DNA of 64,000 bases from Paracoccus saliphilus (lineage in GTDB: Bacteria; Pseudomonadota; Alphaproteobacteria; Rhodobacterales; Rhodobacteraceae), in assembly GCF_028553805.1 (NCBI RefSeq), contig NZ_CP067140.1, positions 2,852,001-2,916,000 of the forward strand. Direction: 5' to 3'. The translations under genes and the position numbers were made by a program. The notes below the pieces were generated by a model, which ran no database searches, was not told the DNA's origin, and saw only the letters and a program-made list of their open reading frames with translations. Of the stretch, positions 55,327 through 64,000 are shown piece after piece (position 1 is the stretch's first letter; each line of letters opens with the position of its first letter).

Positions 55327-56531
55327 CAGCCCCCTCCGGCGAGGCGTTGTAGCGCCACGAGATCGGGCTTGCCCGAAGGCAGCATCGGCATGGGGTCGAG
55401 AAAGCCGATCCGGCGAGGCACCGCGTGCGAGCCAAGGGCGGCGCGGCAGCGGGCCTTGATGCGTTCGGCCAGCGCTTCGTCAGCCGCGCCCTCGGCAAAT
55501 CCGATCACCGCATTTCCCCGCAAGGCATCCGGGACGGCCACGGCGGCACAGGCACGGCCTGCGGACTCGTCCAGCATCACCTGCTCGACATCTTCGAGAA
55601 ACACATTCACATCGGCCACCGTCACCATGCGCGATCTGCGCCCGCGCAGGAACAGGTTGCCCTGCCGGTCCATCCGGCCGATCTCGCCCACGGTCAGGAA
55701 ATCGCCATCCCATCGGGTATCACCGGCCCTGCCCCCATCATAGCCGTCGAACAGATAGGGGCTGCTGACCCAGATCTCGGCATCTTCGCCAGCGACCGGC
55801 CGAAGCTTCAGCGTCACCCCGGGATAGGCGCGGCCAACCGATCCCGGTGGAGTATCGGCAGTGCTGATCGTGATGAAGCTGGTCTCGGACGCCCCGTAGA
55901 ACTCGAAAAGCTCGGCATTCGGGAAAAGCTCTGCCAGATCGGCACGCTCATCCGTACCAAGCGCACCTCCTCCGCAGAATACCAAGCGGATATCAGGCAA
56001 CGCACCCGCATCGACACGCTGCAACAATCTTAGCTGCGACGGTGTCGAATAGAGCACGCTTGCCCTCGCCTCGCGCAGCACGACGACCTGCGCACGCGGG
56101 CTGTCACCACCCAAGGCGAGGATGTCCGCGCCCAGATGCAAAGCCTCGGTCACGGCATAGAGCGACAGGGAATGGCCAAGGCTGCCCAACACCGCGTAAC
56201 GGTCGTGCTTCCCTAGGGTGTAGCGCCCGCGATTGACCTCGAAACTCGCGATCCACGAGGCGTGGCTGCGCCGGATGGTCTTGGCCAGATCGGTGCTGCC
56301 CGAGCTTTGACAATACAGAAGCGGACGCCCTGCATTCACCGGTGAATCCACGGCCGAGATGGCGGTCCCTTCACCCTGCCGGGCATGGATGGGCAAGTGC
56401 CGCTCGATACAATCGAGCAATGCTGCGATGGCAGGGCGGTTCTGCCCTTGGGCACCGCAAGAGAGAATGGCGCTGTCGGCAGATCGCATGAACCAGCGAT
56501 CCCGCATATCCAGCGCCAATTCTTCCATCAT
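55326..56531 (-). CDS. AMP-forming acyl-CoA ligase, short N-terminus (biotin-linked)
   Basis: 401 residues from ATG 56531 (adjacent ATG 56528 also possible), shorter than the 480-550 typical of the family. Family motifs are the P-loop-like SSGSTDLAKTI, YGASETSFITIS (A5 region), and the C-terminal lysine in LPSGKPDLVAL. It starts 19 bp after bioY and overlaps the thiolase gene. It would activate a fatty acid with ATP and CoA. Its place after BioY suggests a link to biotin or to its pimeloyl precursor; this is inference. Confidence 0.82.
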   Translation of the reverse strand: MMEELALDMRDRWFMRSADSAILSCGAQGQNRPAIAALLDCIERHLPIHARQGEGTAISAVDSPVNAGRPLLYCQSSGSTDLAKTIRRSHASWIASFEVNRGRYTLGKHDRYAVLGSLGHSLSLYAVTEALHLGADILALGGDSPRAQVVVLREARASVLYSTPSQLRLLQRVDAGALPDIRLVFCGGGALGTDERADLAELFPNAELFEFYGASETSFITISTADTPPGSVGRAYPGVTLKLRPVAGEDAEIWVSSPYLFDGYDGGRAGDTRWDGDFLTVGEIGRMDRQGNLFLRGRRSRMVTVADVNVFLEDVEQVMLDESAGRACAAVAVPDALRGNAVIGFAEGAADEALAERIKARCRAALGSHAVPRRIGFLDPMPMLPSGKPDLVALQRLAGGG

Positions 56532-56550
56532 CCGCCCTGATGCCCGGCGC

Positions 56551-57114
56551 TCAGATACGCTGCCCGGAGGGGCGGTACCATGACAGCATCTCGGGGCGCA
56601 GTTTTGCGACGGCTGCAACCAGCATGCCGGTCAATCCAGCCTTGAGCAGGTCCCCGGGAATATAGGCCGTGTTCAGCAGCGCCGCCTCGACCAGGCTTTT
56701 CTCGAGCACGATGGCCATACCGACGGTGCCAAAGGCATACATCACGACGATTCCGCCGATGAAGGCCCCGAGACCCGCGCTGATCGCGGGTGGAACCATG
56801 CGCAGACGCTCGACCACCAGGCCGGTCACGAAAGCGGCGACCGGGAAGCCGATGACGAAGCCGACCGTCGGCGACGCGAAGACGCCAAGCCCGCCACGTC
56901 CTCCGGCGAGAAGCGGCAATCCAAGCGCGACGGCGAAGACGAACAGCAGGACCGCCAGGCCACCCCGTCTTGCGCCAAGAACCGCGCCTGCCAGCATCAC
57001 GCCAAGACTTTGGGCGGTGATCGGCACACCGGAGGCAAGCGCGATCTTGGGGATCAGTCCCAGGATCGCGATCAGCGCCGCGAACAGGGCGATACGGGCA
57101 AGGTCTTTTTCCAT
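56551..57114 (-). CDS. bioY: Biotin transporter S component BioY
   Basis: 187-residue membrane protein with about six hydrophobic segments. BioY features are GVPITAQSLGVMLAGAVLGARRGGLAVLLF (about residues 29-58) and the substrate-binding SPTVGFVIGFPVAAFVTGL (about 81-99), then the IPGDLLKAGLTGMLVA end. It binds biotin and couples to the BioMN energy module. It starts one base after the bioN stop. Confidence 0.94.
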   Translation of the reverse strand: MEKDLARIALFAALIAILGLIPKIALASGVPITAQSLGVMLAGAVLGARRGGLAVLLFVFAVALGLPLLAGGRGGLGVFASPTVGFVIGFPVAAFVTGLVVERLRMVPPAISAGLGAFIGGIVVMYAFGTVGMAIVLEKSLVEAALLNTAYIPGDLLKAGLTGMLVAAVAKLRPEMLSWYRPSGQRI

Positions 57115-57115
57115 C

Positions 57116-57730
57116 TCATCTCTCCTTGTTGGGCAGGGCTCCGCCGCGTGCCTTCAGGGCTTCACCGACACGATCCGCGTCGTCAAGCGCCAAGAGCATC
57201 ATCGGCAGCACGATCCGCCAGTTCTGGCGGCGGACCGAGCGTGCCCGCCATGATTGAAACATCAACTGCGCCCGCTCTATCAGCACCGGCGCAAAGCGGA
57301 TTAGAAGCGGCATCGCGATCTCCAGCGGCGCGGTCGATATCCCGAGCCTGCGCAGCGGCGCCATCAGACGGTGCACCACATCCATCAATTCGGTCAATGT
57401 CGTGGTCATGGTGACAAGATTCGCCAGCGCAACGGCGGTGATCATCCGCAGGATCGTCTTGACCCCAAGGGTGAGATCATCCGTGACGAAATGCCAGATC
57501 AGCACGATGACGATAAAGGGGACCAGAACCCGCAGATGCGTTAGCCCGCTGCGCAGGAACGCCCGCCCCGGCAGGCAATAGAGCAGCAGAACCGCCAGAA
57601 GCGCTACAACCTGGACTGCCATGCCGTCGATCACGAAGAGCAGCATCGTGGTCAGGCACAACCCCATCAGCTTGACCCCGGCAGGCCAGCCATGCGCCCA
57701 TGTTCTAACTGGCGAGGTGAGAGAGATCAT
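57116..57730 (-). CDS. bioN: ECF transporter transmembrane component BioN (EcfT)
   Basis: 204 residues from ATG 57730 (an in-frame GTG lies 6 bp upstream). Five to six hydrophobic segments at the N-terminal end (KLMGLCLTTMLLFVIDGMAVQVVALLAVLLLYCL). The cytoplasmic coupling helices carry the Ala-Arg-Gly type motif in QSWRARSVRRQNW and the second in EALKARGGALP. It starts inside the 3' end of bioM (26-bp overlap). Confidence 0.9.
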   Translation of the reverse strand: MISLTSPVRTWAHGWPAGVKLMGLCLTTMLLFVIDGMAVQVVALLAVLLLYCLPGRAFLRSGLTHLRVLVPFIVIVLIWHFVTDDLTLGVKTILRMITAVALANLVTMTTTLTELMDVVHRLMAPLRRLGISTAPLEIAMPLLIRFAPVLIERAQLMFQSWRARSVRRQNWRIVLPMMLLALDDADRVGEALKARGGALPNKER

Positions 57731-58445
57731 CGCCACCCCCGATACGGGTCATCTCGTTGGTAAAATCGCGCAGAAGCTGCGCGGGCGGGCCGCTCGCACG
57801 GATTTTTCCTTCGTCGAGCCAATAGACCTGATCGTAACCTTCCAGGTCGCGCGTGTCATGCGAGATATGCAGCAGCCGCGTCCCGCTTGCGTTCAACTGC
57901 CGCGTCAGCTGCATCCGCGTCGGGATATCCAGCCCCGCGAAGGGCTCGTCCAGCACCAGAAGCCGGGGGCGCATCGCCAACACCGACATCATGCAGACGA
58001 GATGCTTCTGCCCCTGCGACAGCGCGTGAATCGGCGCGTCCTTCCAATGGGCCTTGCCGAACTCTGCCAGCATGGCCAACGCTCCGGCCTCGGCATCTTG
58101 CTTGCTCTGGCCAAGCTGGCGCAGACCGAAGCCGATTTCTTCCACCACGGTGGGAAAGATGATCTGATGTTCCGGGTTCTGGAACAGGATTCCCACGGTG
58201 CGGATGGCAGCGCGGCGGTCCTTGAAGACATCGACCTCCTCGATCCGGATCCGCCCCGGTTCCGGCTCCAGCAGCCCGGCGATCAGCCGCGCAAGCGTGC
58301 TCTTCCCCGATCCGTTTCGCCCGATCACACCGATCCGCATCGCGTCGGAGCGCAACGAGATCCCGGACAACACAGCGATACCGCCGATCCGGTAGCCCAC
58401 ATTCTCAAGCAGAACCGGGGCTGTCGCTGGCTTGACTGTTTCCAT
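57705..58445 (-). CDS. bioM: ECF transporter ATPase BioM
   Basis: 246 residues from ATG 58445; upstream frame is not supported. Walker A is GRNGSGKST (about residues 43-51), signature LSQGQKH, Walker B LLVLDEPFAGLD and the switch His in LLHISHDTRD. The FQNPEHQIIFPTVVEEIGFG Q-loop region is typical of energy-coupling-factor ATPases. First gene of the bio operon (bioM-bioN-bioY-ligase-thiolase); no recognisable BioR-type box was seen in the 138 bp separating it from trpC. Confidence 0.92.
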   Translation of the reverse strand: METVKPATAPVLLENVGYRIGGIAVLSGISLRSDAMRIGVIGRNGSGKSTLARLIAGLLEPEPGRIRIEEVDVFKDRRAAIRTVGILFQNPEHQIIFPTVVEEIGFGLRQLGQSKQDAEAGALAMLAEFGKAHWKDAPIHALSQGQKHLVCMMSVLAMRPRLLVLDEPFAGLDIPTRMQLTRQLNASGTRLLHISHDTRDLEGYDQVYWLDEGKIRASGPPAQLLRDFTNEMTRIGGGDDLSHLAS

Positions 58446-58583
58446 ATCGGGCTTTCCCTGAACTCCGGTCGGCATTGGATCGGGCGCAGGCATCGCACAA
58501 GCAATGCCCGCCGGTCCAGCCAAAATGCACATGCACAGGTGTTGCCCCTTCCCTCGCCGAACGCGCAGCGTTAGAACCGCAGC

Positions 58584-59375
58584 ATGGATATTCTGGACAA
58601 GATCAAGGCCTACAAGCTGGACGAGATCGCCGCCGCCAAGGCTGCGCGTCCACTGGCCGATATCGAGGCAGCCGCCCGCGCGGCCACGCCCGTGCGCGGC
58701 TTTGCCCGCGCCCTTACCGAGAAGGTGGCAACCGGCCCCGCGCTGATCGCAGAGATCAAGAAGGCCAGCCCTTCCAAGGGTCTTATCCGAGCCGATTTCG
58801 ATCCACCCTCGCTGGCCCGCGCCTATGAAGCGGGGGGCGCCGCCTGCCTGTCTGTGCTGACCGATGCACCCAGCTTTCAGGGCGCGCCCGATTTCCTGAG
58901 CGCCGCACGCGATGCCTGCAGCCTGCCCGCGCTGCGCAAGGACTTCCTTCACGATCCCTATCAGGTCGCCGAGGCGCGGGCATGGGGCGCCGATTGCATC
59001 CTCATCATCATGGCCTCGGTGGATGACGTTTTGGCGGCTGAACTCGAGGACGCTGCGATGGATTGGGGGATGGATGCGCTGATCGAGGTGCATGATGCCG
59101 AAGAACTCGACCGCGCCTTGCGGCTGAAATCACCGTTGATCGGCATAAATAATCGCAATCTCAAGACCTTCGATGTCACTCTTGATGTCACGCGCCAACT
59201 TGCGCCACGCATTCCGCAAGACCGCGATATCGTCTGCGAAAGCGGCCTTTTCACCCCCGCCGACCTGGCCGAGATGATGCAGATCGGCGCGCGCCGCTTT
59301 TTGATTGGCGAAAGCCTGATGCGGCAGCCCGACGTCGCCGCCGCCACCCGTGCCATCCTGGAGCCCGCGGCATGA
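58584..59375 (+). CDS. trpC: Indole-3-glycerol phosphate synthase
   Basis: Tryptophan biosynthesis, TIM-barrel of 263 residues. Features are [41 protein letters not shown] (about residues 53-93; catalytic Lys and Glu), [24 protein letters not shown] and [18 protein letters not shown] CESGLFTP. The usual trpG-trpD genes are not upstream; the bio operon diverges instead. Its stop overlaps moaC by 4 bp. Confidence 0.96.
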   Translation: MDILDKIKAYKLDEIAAAKAARPLADIEAAARAATPVRGFARALTEKVATGPALIAEIKKASPSKGLIRADFDPPSLARAYEAGGAACLSVLTDAPSFQGAPDFLSAARDACSLPALRKDFLHDPYQVAEARAWGADCILIIMASVDDVLAAELEDAAMDWGMDALIEVHDAEELDRALRLKSPLIGINNRNLKTFDVTLDVTRQLAPRIPQDRDIVCESGLFTPADLAEMMQIGARRFLIGESLMRQPDVAAATRAILEPAA

Positions 59376-59845
59376 GCCTGACGCATTTCGACAAATCCGG
59401 CCAGGCACATATGGTCGATGTTTCGGAAAAGGCGGAGACCGCGCGCGAGGCGGTGGCCGAGGGTTGCGTGATCATGCTGCCCGAAACCCTCTCGCTCGCC
59501 GAGGGCGGGGCGAAGAAGGGCGACGTCATGGGAGTCGCGCGGCTGGCGGGGATCATGGGGGCCAAGCGCACCTCTGATCTGATCCCGCTTTGTCACCCAC
59601 TGCCGATCTCGAAAGTCACGCTGGATCTGCACCCCGATCCCGATCTTCCCGGCATTCGCGTCACCGCGACGGTGCGCACGGCCGGTCGAACCGGCGTCGA
59701 GATGGAGGCGCTGACTGCGGTCTCGACCGCCTGCCTGACCATCTATGACATGCTCAAGGCTGCCGAAAAGGGGATGCGTATCGAGGGCATTCGCCTGATG
59801 CGAAAAAGTGGCGGCAAGTCAGGAGATTACGAGGCGAACCGATGA
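59372..59845 (+). CDS. moaC: Cyclic pyranopterin monophosphate synthase
   Basis: Molybdenum cofactor synthesis, 157 residues. The family pattern is complete: [18 protein letters not shown] near residue 12, [20 protein letters not shown] (about 66-85), [28 protein letters not shown] (about 111-138) and [12 protein letters not shown] at the end. ATGA overlaps couple it to trpC and moeA. Confidence 0.97.
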   Translation: MSLTHFDKSGQAHMVDVSEKAETAREAVAEGCVIMLPETLSLAEGGAKKGDVMGVARLAGIMGAKRTSDLIPLCHPLPISKVTLDLHPDPDLPGIRVTATVRTAGRTGVEMEALTAVSTACLTIYDMLKAAEKGMRIEGIRLMRKSGGKSGDYEANR

Positions 59846-61020
59846 TTTCAGTCGAAGAGGCTTTGACCAAGGTCCTGTCGCTGGCCGGTGCTGCAAGTCC
59901 TGAGACGCTTTCGCTGGATCAGGCTGCCGGGCGGGTATTGCTGGAACCGGCGATCTCGCGCATGACGCAGCCGCCTTTCGACTCGGCGGCGATGGATGGA
60001 TATGCGTTGCGTCATGCCGATCTTGGGCAACGCCTGCGGGTGATCGGGGAATCGGCGGCAGGCCATCCCTGGACGGGCACGGCCGAGCCCGGCACCGCGA
60101 TCCGGATATTTACCGGCGGCGCCGTTCCATCCGGCTATGACCGGGTCGAGATGCAGGAGAATACGCAGCGCGATGGCGATTGGCTGACTATTACTGCCTC
60201 TTCACGTGACACATATATCCGCGGTCGGGGATGTGATTTCAGCGAAGGCGACAGGATCGAGCCCGGTAGGCTTCTGTCTGCTGCGGATATCGCCCTGCTC
60301 GCGGCGATGAACCTGCCGCGGGTGACGGTGGCGAAACGTCCGAAAGTCGCCGTTCTGGCGGGTGGGGATGAATTGGTGCGGCCCGGTGAAACCCCGTCCG
60401 AGGGCCAGATCATCAGTTCCAACGACCTTGCCGTCGCCGCGATCGCCCGTGCTGCAGGCGCCGAGTCGGAAATTCTACCGATCGCACGTGACAGCGAAGA
60501 CAGCCTGCGCGACAGCTTTGCCCGCGCCCAGGATTCGGAGCTGCTGGTCACCATCGGCGGCGCCTCGGTGGGCGATCACGATCTGGTCGGGAAAGTGGCT
60601 GAATCCTTGGGAATGGAGCGGGCGTTCTACAAGATCGCCATGCGTCCGGGCAAACCGCTGATGGCCGGACGGATCGGTCAAAACGCAATGCTGGGGCTTC
60701 CCGGAAATCCAGTGTCTGCAATCGTTTGCGCGACAGTCTTCATGCAACCACTGATCCGCGCGATGCAGGGATTGCCCGATGAGACCCGTCGTTTTCGTGC
60801 AAGGCTATCCGCCGCCCTGCCTCCGGAAGGCGGCCGCCAGCACTATATGCGGGCCAAACTGAAAGATGGTGAAGAGCTGCCTCTCATCGCCCCGTTCGAC
60901 AATCAGGATTCGTCTCTCCTGTCGGTATTGTCACAGGCGGATGCATTGCTGATCCGTCCACCGCACGATCCCGCAAGACAGGAAGGCGAGATCATGGATT
61001 ACCTTCCCCTGTTTCACTGA
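59842..61020 (+). CDS. moeA: Molybdopterin molybdenumtransferase
   Basis: Inserts molybdenum into molybdopterin. 392 residues. Features are [13 protein letters not shown] (about residues 43-55), [17 protein letters not shown] (about 89-105), [20 protein letters not shown] (about 174-193), [14 protein letters not shown] (about 237-250), and [28 protein letters not shown] overlaps the moaC stop. Confidence 0.96.
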   Translation: MISVEEALTKVLSLAGAASPETLSLDQAAGRVLLEPAISRMTQPPFDSAAMDGYALRHADLGQRLRVIGESAAGHPWTGTAEPGTAIRIFTGGAVPSGYDRVEMQENTQRDGDWLTITASSRDTYIRGRGCDFSEGDRIEPGRLLSAADIALLAAMNLPRVTVAKRPKVAVLAGGDELVRPGETPSEGQIISSNDLAVAAIARAAGAESEILPIARDSEDSLRDSFARAQDSELLVTIGGASVGDHDLVGKVAESLGMERAFYKIAMRPGKPLMAGRIGQNAMLGLPGNPVSAIVCATVFMQPLIRAMQGLPDETRRFRARLSAALPPEGGRQHYMRAKLKDGEELPLIAPFDNQDSSLLSVLSQADALLIRPPHDPARQEGEIMDYLPLFH

Positions 61021-61081
61021 CACTTAACCGAAACCCCGTTCAAATGCGTATGTAGATTGACGTGATTCGATTCATGGGCTA

Positions 61082-61096
61082 GAACATTAGCAGAAC
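61082..61096. promoter_or_regulatory. SOS box upstream of lexA
   Basis: GAAC-N7-GAAC on the plus strand, which is GTTC-N7-GTTC on the minus strand, the alphaproteobacterial LexA operator. It ends 24 bp before the lexA ATG, consistent with autoregulation. Confidence 0.85.
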
Positions 61097-61120
61097 ACCC
61101 TGCTACATGAGGACGGGCAG

Positions 61121-61834
61121 ATGCTGACGAAAAAGCAGATACAACTGCTGGAATTCATTAGTCAAAGGATGACGCGGGACGGGGTTCCGCCCTCTTTCGA
61201 CGAAATGAAGGATGCGCTGGATCTGCGTTCCAAATCCGGGATTCACCGGCTCGTGACAGCGTTGGAAGAACGCGGTTTCATCCGTCGCCTTCCGCATCGG
61301 GCCCGTGCGCTCGAGATTGTCCGCTTGCCCGACACCTTGTCGAAGCAGGATGCCGGTTCCGCCAAGCCCGCCACTGGCTTTTCTCCCACGGTCATCAGCA
61401 ATCCACGTCCAAAACAGCCGCGCGGCGCGATGCCTCTCATGGATAGCGGGGCGATCGACCTGCCTCTGATGGGTCGGATCGCGGCCGGTGTTCCGATCGA
61501 GGCGATCTCGGAGGTCGCGCATCACGTCTCGGTTCCCGGCAGCATGCTGACAGGGAACGATGATCACTATGCACTGGAGGTGAGAGGCGATTCGATGATC
61601 GATGCCGGGATTCATGATGGCGATGTCGTGATCATCCGCCAGCAGGACAAAGCCGAGAATGGCGAGATTGTCGTGGCATTGATCGAAGGAACCGAGGCGA
61701 CGCTGAAACGCTTTCGCCGCAAGGGCAAGATGATCGCGCTGGAAGCTGCCAACTCTGCCTATGAAACACGTGTTCTGCCTGAACATGCAGTGAAGGTGCA
61801 GGGGCGGCTGGTCGGCCTGATCCGAAATTATTGA
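61121..61834 (+). CDS. lexA: SOS repressor LexA
   Basis: 237 residues. The N-terminal winged helix is at about residues 1-70 ([48 protein letters not shown]). The self-cleavage site is Ala122-Gly123 in [10 protein letters not shown], with catalytic Ser158 (RGDSMIDAG) and Lys196 (ATLKRF). The linker between about residues 75 and 110 is longer than in E. coli, as in other alphaproteobacteria. An SOS box precedes it. After moeA, as is common in this class. Confidence 0.97.
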   Translation: MLTKKQIQLLEFISQRMTRDGVPPSFDEMKDALDLRSKSGIHRLVTALEERGFIRRLPHRARALEIVRLPDTLSKQDAGSAKPATGFSPTVISNPRPKQPRGAMPLMDSGAIDLPLMGRIAAGVPIEAISEVAHHVSVPGSMLTGNDDHYALEVRGDSMIDAGIHDGDVVIIRQQDKAENGEIVVALIEGTEATLKRFRRKGKMIALEAANSAYETRVLPEHAVKVQGRLVGLIRNY

Positions 61835-61840
61835 CGGCAT

Positions 61841-61861
61841 GATGGCAGTTGCATTGCCATC
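61841..61861. terminator. Hairpin between convergent lexA and trhO
   Basis: GATGGCA, 7-base loop, TGCCATC, a perfect 7-bp stem 7 bp after the lexA stop. No U-run follows on either strand, so efficiency is uncertain. Confidence 0.45.
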
Positions 61862-61896
61862 CGCCGAATGACAATTTCCACCCACAGTGCTACGGC

Positions 61897-62796
61897 TTAA
61901 TCCGGGTTTTGCATCGCACGCTTCTCTGCAAGATCGAACTGGCGTTGACGTTCGCGAAAACGGGCGCGATCCGAATCGTCATATTCCTGCAGACAGCGAT
62001 GGCAGCTCACCCCCTCTTCGAACTCGGGGCGAGCACGATCCTCGGGCGCCAAGGGGCGACGGCAGGCGTGACAGAGGAGGTGCCGCCCCTGTCCAAGCCC
62101 GTGGGTCAGACTGACGCGTTGATCGAAGACAAAGCATTCTCCTCGCCAGAGACTCTCCTCCTCCGGCATCTCTTCGAGATATTTAAGGATACCGCCCTTG
62201 AGGTGAAAAACCTCTGTCACTCCCTGCGATAACAGGTAGTTCGTCGATTTCTCACAGCGGATTCCACCGGTGCAGAACATGGCGATGCGCTTGTTGTGGA
62301 AGCGATGCGCATTCTGTTGCCACCATTCGGGAAACTCGCGGAAGGATTTCGTGCCCGGATCGACCGCGCCCTCGAATGTGCCGATCTCGGTTTCATAGTC
62401 GTTCCGGGTGTCGATCACCGCGACATCCGGCGCGGCGATCAGCGCATTCCAATCCGCCGGATCGACATAATGCCCGACCGCAGCCACCGGATCGACATCG
62501 GGCTGCCCCATTGTCACGATCTCTTGCTTGAGACGCACCTTCATGCGGCCGAAAGGCATGGTTTCGGCGGGGCTCTCTTTCCATTCAAGCCCTGCACAAC
62601 CGGGCAGCGACCTTATATGGGCCAACACCGCATCGATGCCCGTCCGACTGCCCGCGATGGTGCCATTGATCCCCTCGCGCGCCAGCAGCAGCGTTCCGCG
62701 AATACCACTCGCCTCGCACACCGCTAGCAGGGGCCCATGCAAGACGGCGGGATTCGTGAACCTGGTAAAGTGATAAAGGGCGGCAACGATCAACAT
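61897..62796 (-). CDS. trhO: tRNA uridine(34) hydroxylase, rhodanese-domain TrhO (UPF0176)
   Basis: 299 residues from ATG 62796. N-terminal domain with ALYHFTRF and [14 protein letters not shown] (about residues 36-49), then the rhodanese domain with active-site Cys175 in [13 protein letters not shown]. The C-terminal extension has CHAC and CHRC pairs ([14 protein letters not shown] and [11 protein letters not shown]), likely zinc-binding. It is convergent with lexA and divergent from pncA. Confidence 0.93.
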   Translation of the reverse strand: MLIVAALYHFTRFTNPAVLHGPLLAVCEASGIRGTLLLAREGINGTIAGSRTGIDAVLAHIRSLPGCAGLEWKESPAETMPFGRMKVRLKQEIVTMGQPDVDPVAAVGHYVDPADWNALIAAPDVAVIDTRNDYETEIGTFEGAVDPGTKSFREFPEWWQQNAHRFHNKRIAMFCTGGIRCEKSTNYLLSQGVTEVFHLKGGILKYLEEMPEEESLWRGECFVFDQRVSLTHGLGQGRHLLCHACRRPLAPEDRARPEFEEGVSCHRCLQEYDDSDRARFRERQRQFDLAEKRAMQNPD

Positions 62797-62911
62797 GGGC
62801 GGGGCATAAGCCAGCTTAACCCGGCAAGGCAAGGGGGCACGGGCGTCCTGTAAGGCATTGACGCGACTGTTAGCGCTTTCTACCCATAGGTTGAGGCAAA
62901 AGGAGGTGACA

Positions 62912-63508
62912 ATGCCCAGGGCCCTGATCGTCATCGACATGCAGAACGATTTCTGCCCTGGCGGCGCGCTGGCCGTGGCAGAGGGCGACCAGATCGTCGC
63001 ACCGATCAACGCGCTGATGGACGAATTCGACGCGGTCGTGCTGACCCAGGACTGGCACCCCGCGGATCACACCAGCTTTGCCGAAAGCCATCCGGGCGCC
63101 GAGCCGTTCAGCCTGATCGAAATGCCATATGGCCCGCAGGCCCTGTGGCCGCGCCATTGCGTCATCGGCAGCGAGGGGGCGGCGTTTCATTCCGGCTTGG
63201 AGCTCGACCGGGCCGACCTGGTGATACGCAAGGGTTTCCGGCCACGGATCGACAGCTATTCTGCATTCTTCGAGAATGATCACGAGACACCGACCGGTCT
63301 GGCAGGATATCTGCGCGAGCGCGCCTTGACCGATCTGAGCCTTGTCGGCCTCGCCCATGATTTCTGCGTCGCCTGGAGCGCCATCGATGCCGCGAAGCTG
63401 GGCTTTGCCGTGACCGTCATCGAAGAGGCCACCCGCGCCATCGACCTGGATGGCAGCCTCGAGAAGGCTCGGGCCGACATGCGCGGCGCGGGGGTCTCAT
63501 TGCGTTAA
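62912..63508 (+). CDS. pncA: Nicotinamidase
   Basis: Converts nicotinamide to nicotinate in NAD salvage. 198 residues from ATG 62912, preceded by a perfect AAAGGAGGTGA. Catalytic Asp is in [16 protein letters not shown] (near residue 9), metal ligands in [12 protein letters not shown], Lys in VIRKGF, and the nucleophile Cys in [11 protein letters not shown]. Followed 72 bp later by pncB, the next step of the pathway. Confidence 0.95.
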   Translation: MPRALIVIDMQNDFCPGGALAVAEGDQIVAPINALMDEFDAVVLTQDWHPADHTSFAESHPGAEPFSLIEMPYGPQALWPRHCVIGSEGAAFHSGLELDRADLVIRKGFRPRIDSYSAFFENDHETPTGLAGYLRERALTDLSLVGLAHDFCVAWSAIDAAKLGFAVTVIEEATRAIDLDGSLEKARADMRGAGVSLR

Positions 63509-63580
63509 CAACCCGGCTCATGCTCTTGCATGACCCGCCGCCAACAGGCACCAAGAGGATCGTTGTTCAGGAGCCCGGTC

Positions 63581-64000
63581 ATGGTCGATATCGCCACGCG
63601 CGTCTATAATCACAAATGGAAAATCGACCCGATCGTGCGATCGCTGATCGATAATGATTTCTACAAGCTGCTGATGTGCCAGTCGGTGTTTCGCAACCGC
63701 CCTGACACGAATGTCACCTTCAGCCTGATCAATCGCAGCAAATCCATTCGCCTGGCCGAGATCATCGACGAAGGCGAGTTGCGCGAACAACTTGACCACG
63801 TGCGGGGGCTGTCACTGACGCGGGGCGAAAGCACATGGCTGCGCGGTAATACCTTCTACGGCAAGCGCCAGATGTTCCGGCCCGATTTCATGAGTTTTTT
63901 GGAAGGGCTGCAACTGCCTCCCTATCAGCTCGAGAAACGCGACGGGCAATACGAACTGACCTTCGAGGGAAGCTGGCCAGAGGTGATGTTGTGGGAAATC
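63581..64000 (+). CDS. pncB: Nicotinate phosphoribosyltransferase (5' part only)
   Basis: Makes nicotinate mononucleotide from nicotinate and PRPP. The frame opens at ATG 63581 and is still open at the window end, covering 140 residues of an expected 400 or so. [36 protein letters not shown] near residues 19-54 matches the N-terminal domain of the family. The neighbour pncA supports the assignment. Confidence 0.93.
   Translation, partial: MVDIATRVYNHKWKIDPIVRSLIDNDFYKLLMCQSVFRNRPDTNVTFSLINRSKSIRLAEIIDEGELREQLDHVRGLSLTRGESTWLRGNTFYGKRQMFRPDFMSFLEGLQLPPYQLEKRDGQYELTFEGSWPEVMLWEI

Noticed and set aside
58446..58583. Search for a BioR-type TTATCTATAA box between bioM and trpC
   Set aside because: No match or near match is visible, so I do not claim regulation by BioR.
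57705..59093. Extended 462-residue frame for BioM
   Set aside because: The added N-terminal part is antisense to trpC and unlike any ATPase; METVKPATAP at 58445 gives the normal family length.
1..64000. CRISPR array, prophage, insertion sequence or tRNA genes
   Set aside because: No regularly spaced direct repeats with unique spacers, no transposase or phage structural gene and no foldable tRNA were seen in a read of both strands.

Overview
The window looks like a stretch of chromosome from a GC-rich alphaproteobacterium of the Rhodobacteraceae, most likely Paracoccus or a close relative. The evidence is a circularly permuted two-piece tmRNA gene encoding the tag ANDNRAPVAVAA, a GTTC-N7-GTTC type SOS box before lexA, gapR, an IscR with a single cysteine, a PmtA-type phosphatidylcholine pathway, DUF2484 beside murC, and the gene orders hdaA-ppk-ppx, trpC-moaC-moeA-lexA and murG-murC-murB-ddl-ftsQAZ-lpxC-bamD-recN. 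I see no prophage, insertion sequence, CRISPR array, rRNA or tRNA gene.

Layout. 1-5317 (minus): ppx (cut by the window edge), ppk, hdaA and an AI-2E family membrane protein. 5513-8056 (plus): a small membrane protein, a gene-poor stretch carrying a phased GTGTAC repeat, proS and a DUF2937 protein. 8173-13333 (plus): a complete branched-chain-type amino acid ABC transporter in the order binding protein, livG, livF, livH, livM. 13424-13772: ssrA with a clear promoter. 13858-15923 (minus): psd-pssA-pmtA, the full route from CDP-diacylglycerol to phosphatidylcholine. 16123-28620: an accessory catabolic region with a kynureninase-like PLP enzyme, a TRAP transporter, an ABC transporter without its ATPase, a DUF1445 protein and a divergent GntR regulator with two GTATAC operators. 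It continues with a Rieske oxygenase, an aldehyde dehydrogenase, a LysR regulator and an oxygenase reductase, a set resembling quaternary-amine (for example carnitine) monooxygenase systems.

28700-46147 (minus): gapR, recN, then the envelope and division cluster bamD, lpxC, ftsZ, ftsA, ftsQ, ddl, murB, two small membrane proteins, murC, murG and ftsW. A Hint-domain protein in a nearly 2 kb AT-richer island and a YHS-domain gene interrupt it. A second copy of the GTGTAC repeat lies in the 787-bp gap beside murB. 46272-52064: a DUF1989 protein, chrA, a solitary iscR, an alpha/beta hydrolase, an unusual tandem-duplicated HD-domain protein and a secreted protein of unknown function. 52224-54230: icd and a nitroreductase.

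54220-58445 (minus): an ECF biotin transporter (bioM, bioN, bioY) in one operon with an AMP-forming acyl-CoA ligase and an atypical thiolase that lacks the usual second catalytic cysteine. 58584-61834 (plus): trpC, moaC, moeA and lexA. 61897-64000: trhO (minus), then pncA and pncB of NAD salvage, the last cut by the window edge.

Most of the window is core chromosome. The least explained parts are the two dispersed 11-bp-phased GTGTAC arrays, the 16-28 kb catabolic region, the BioY/ligase/thiolase operon, the tandem HD protein and the Hint island inside the division cluster. All functions are assigned by reading the sequence; no database search was run.
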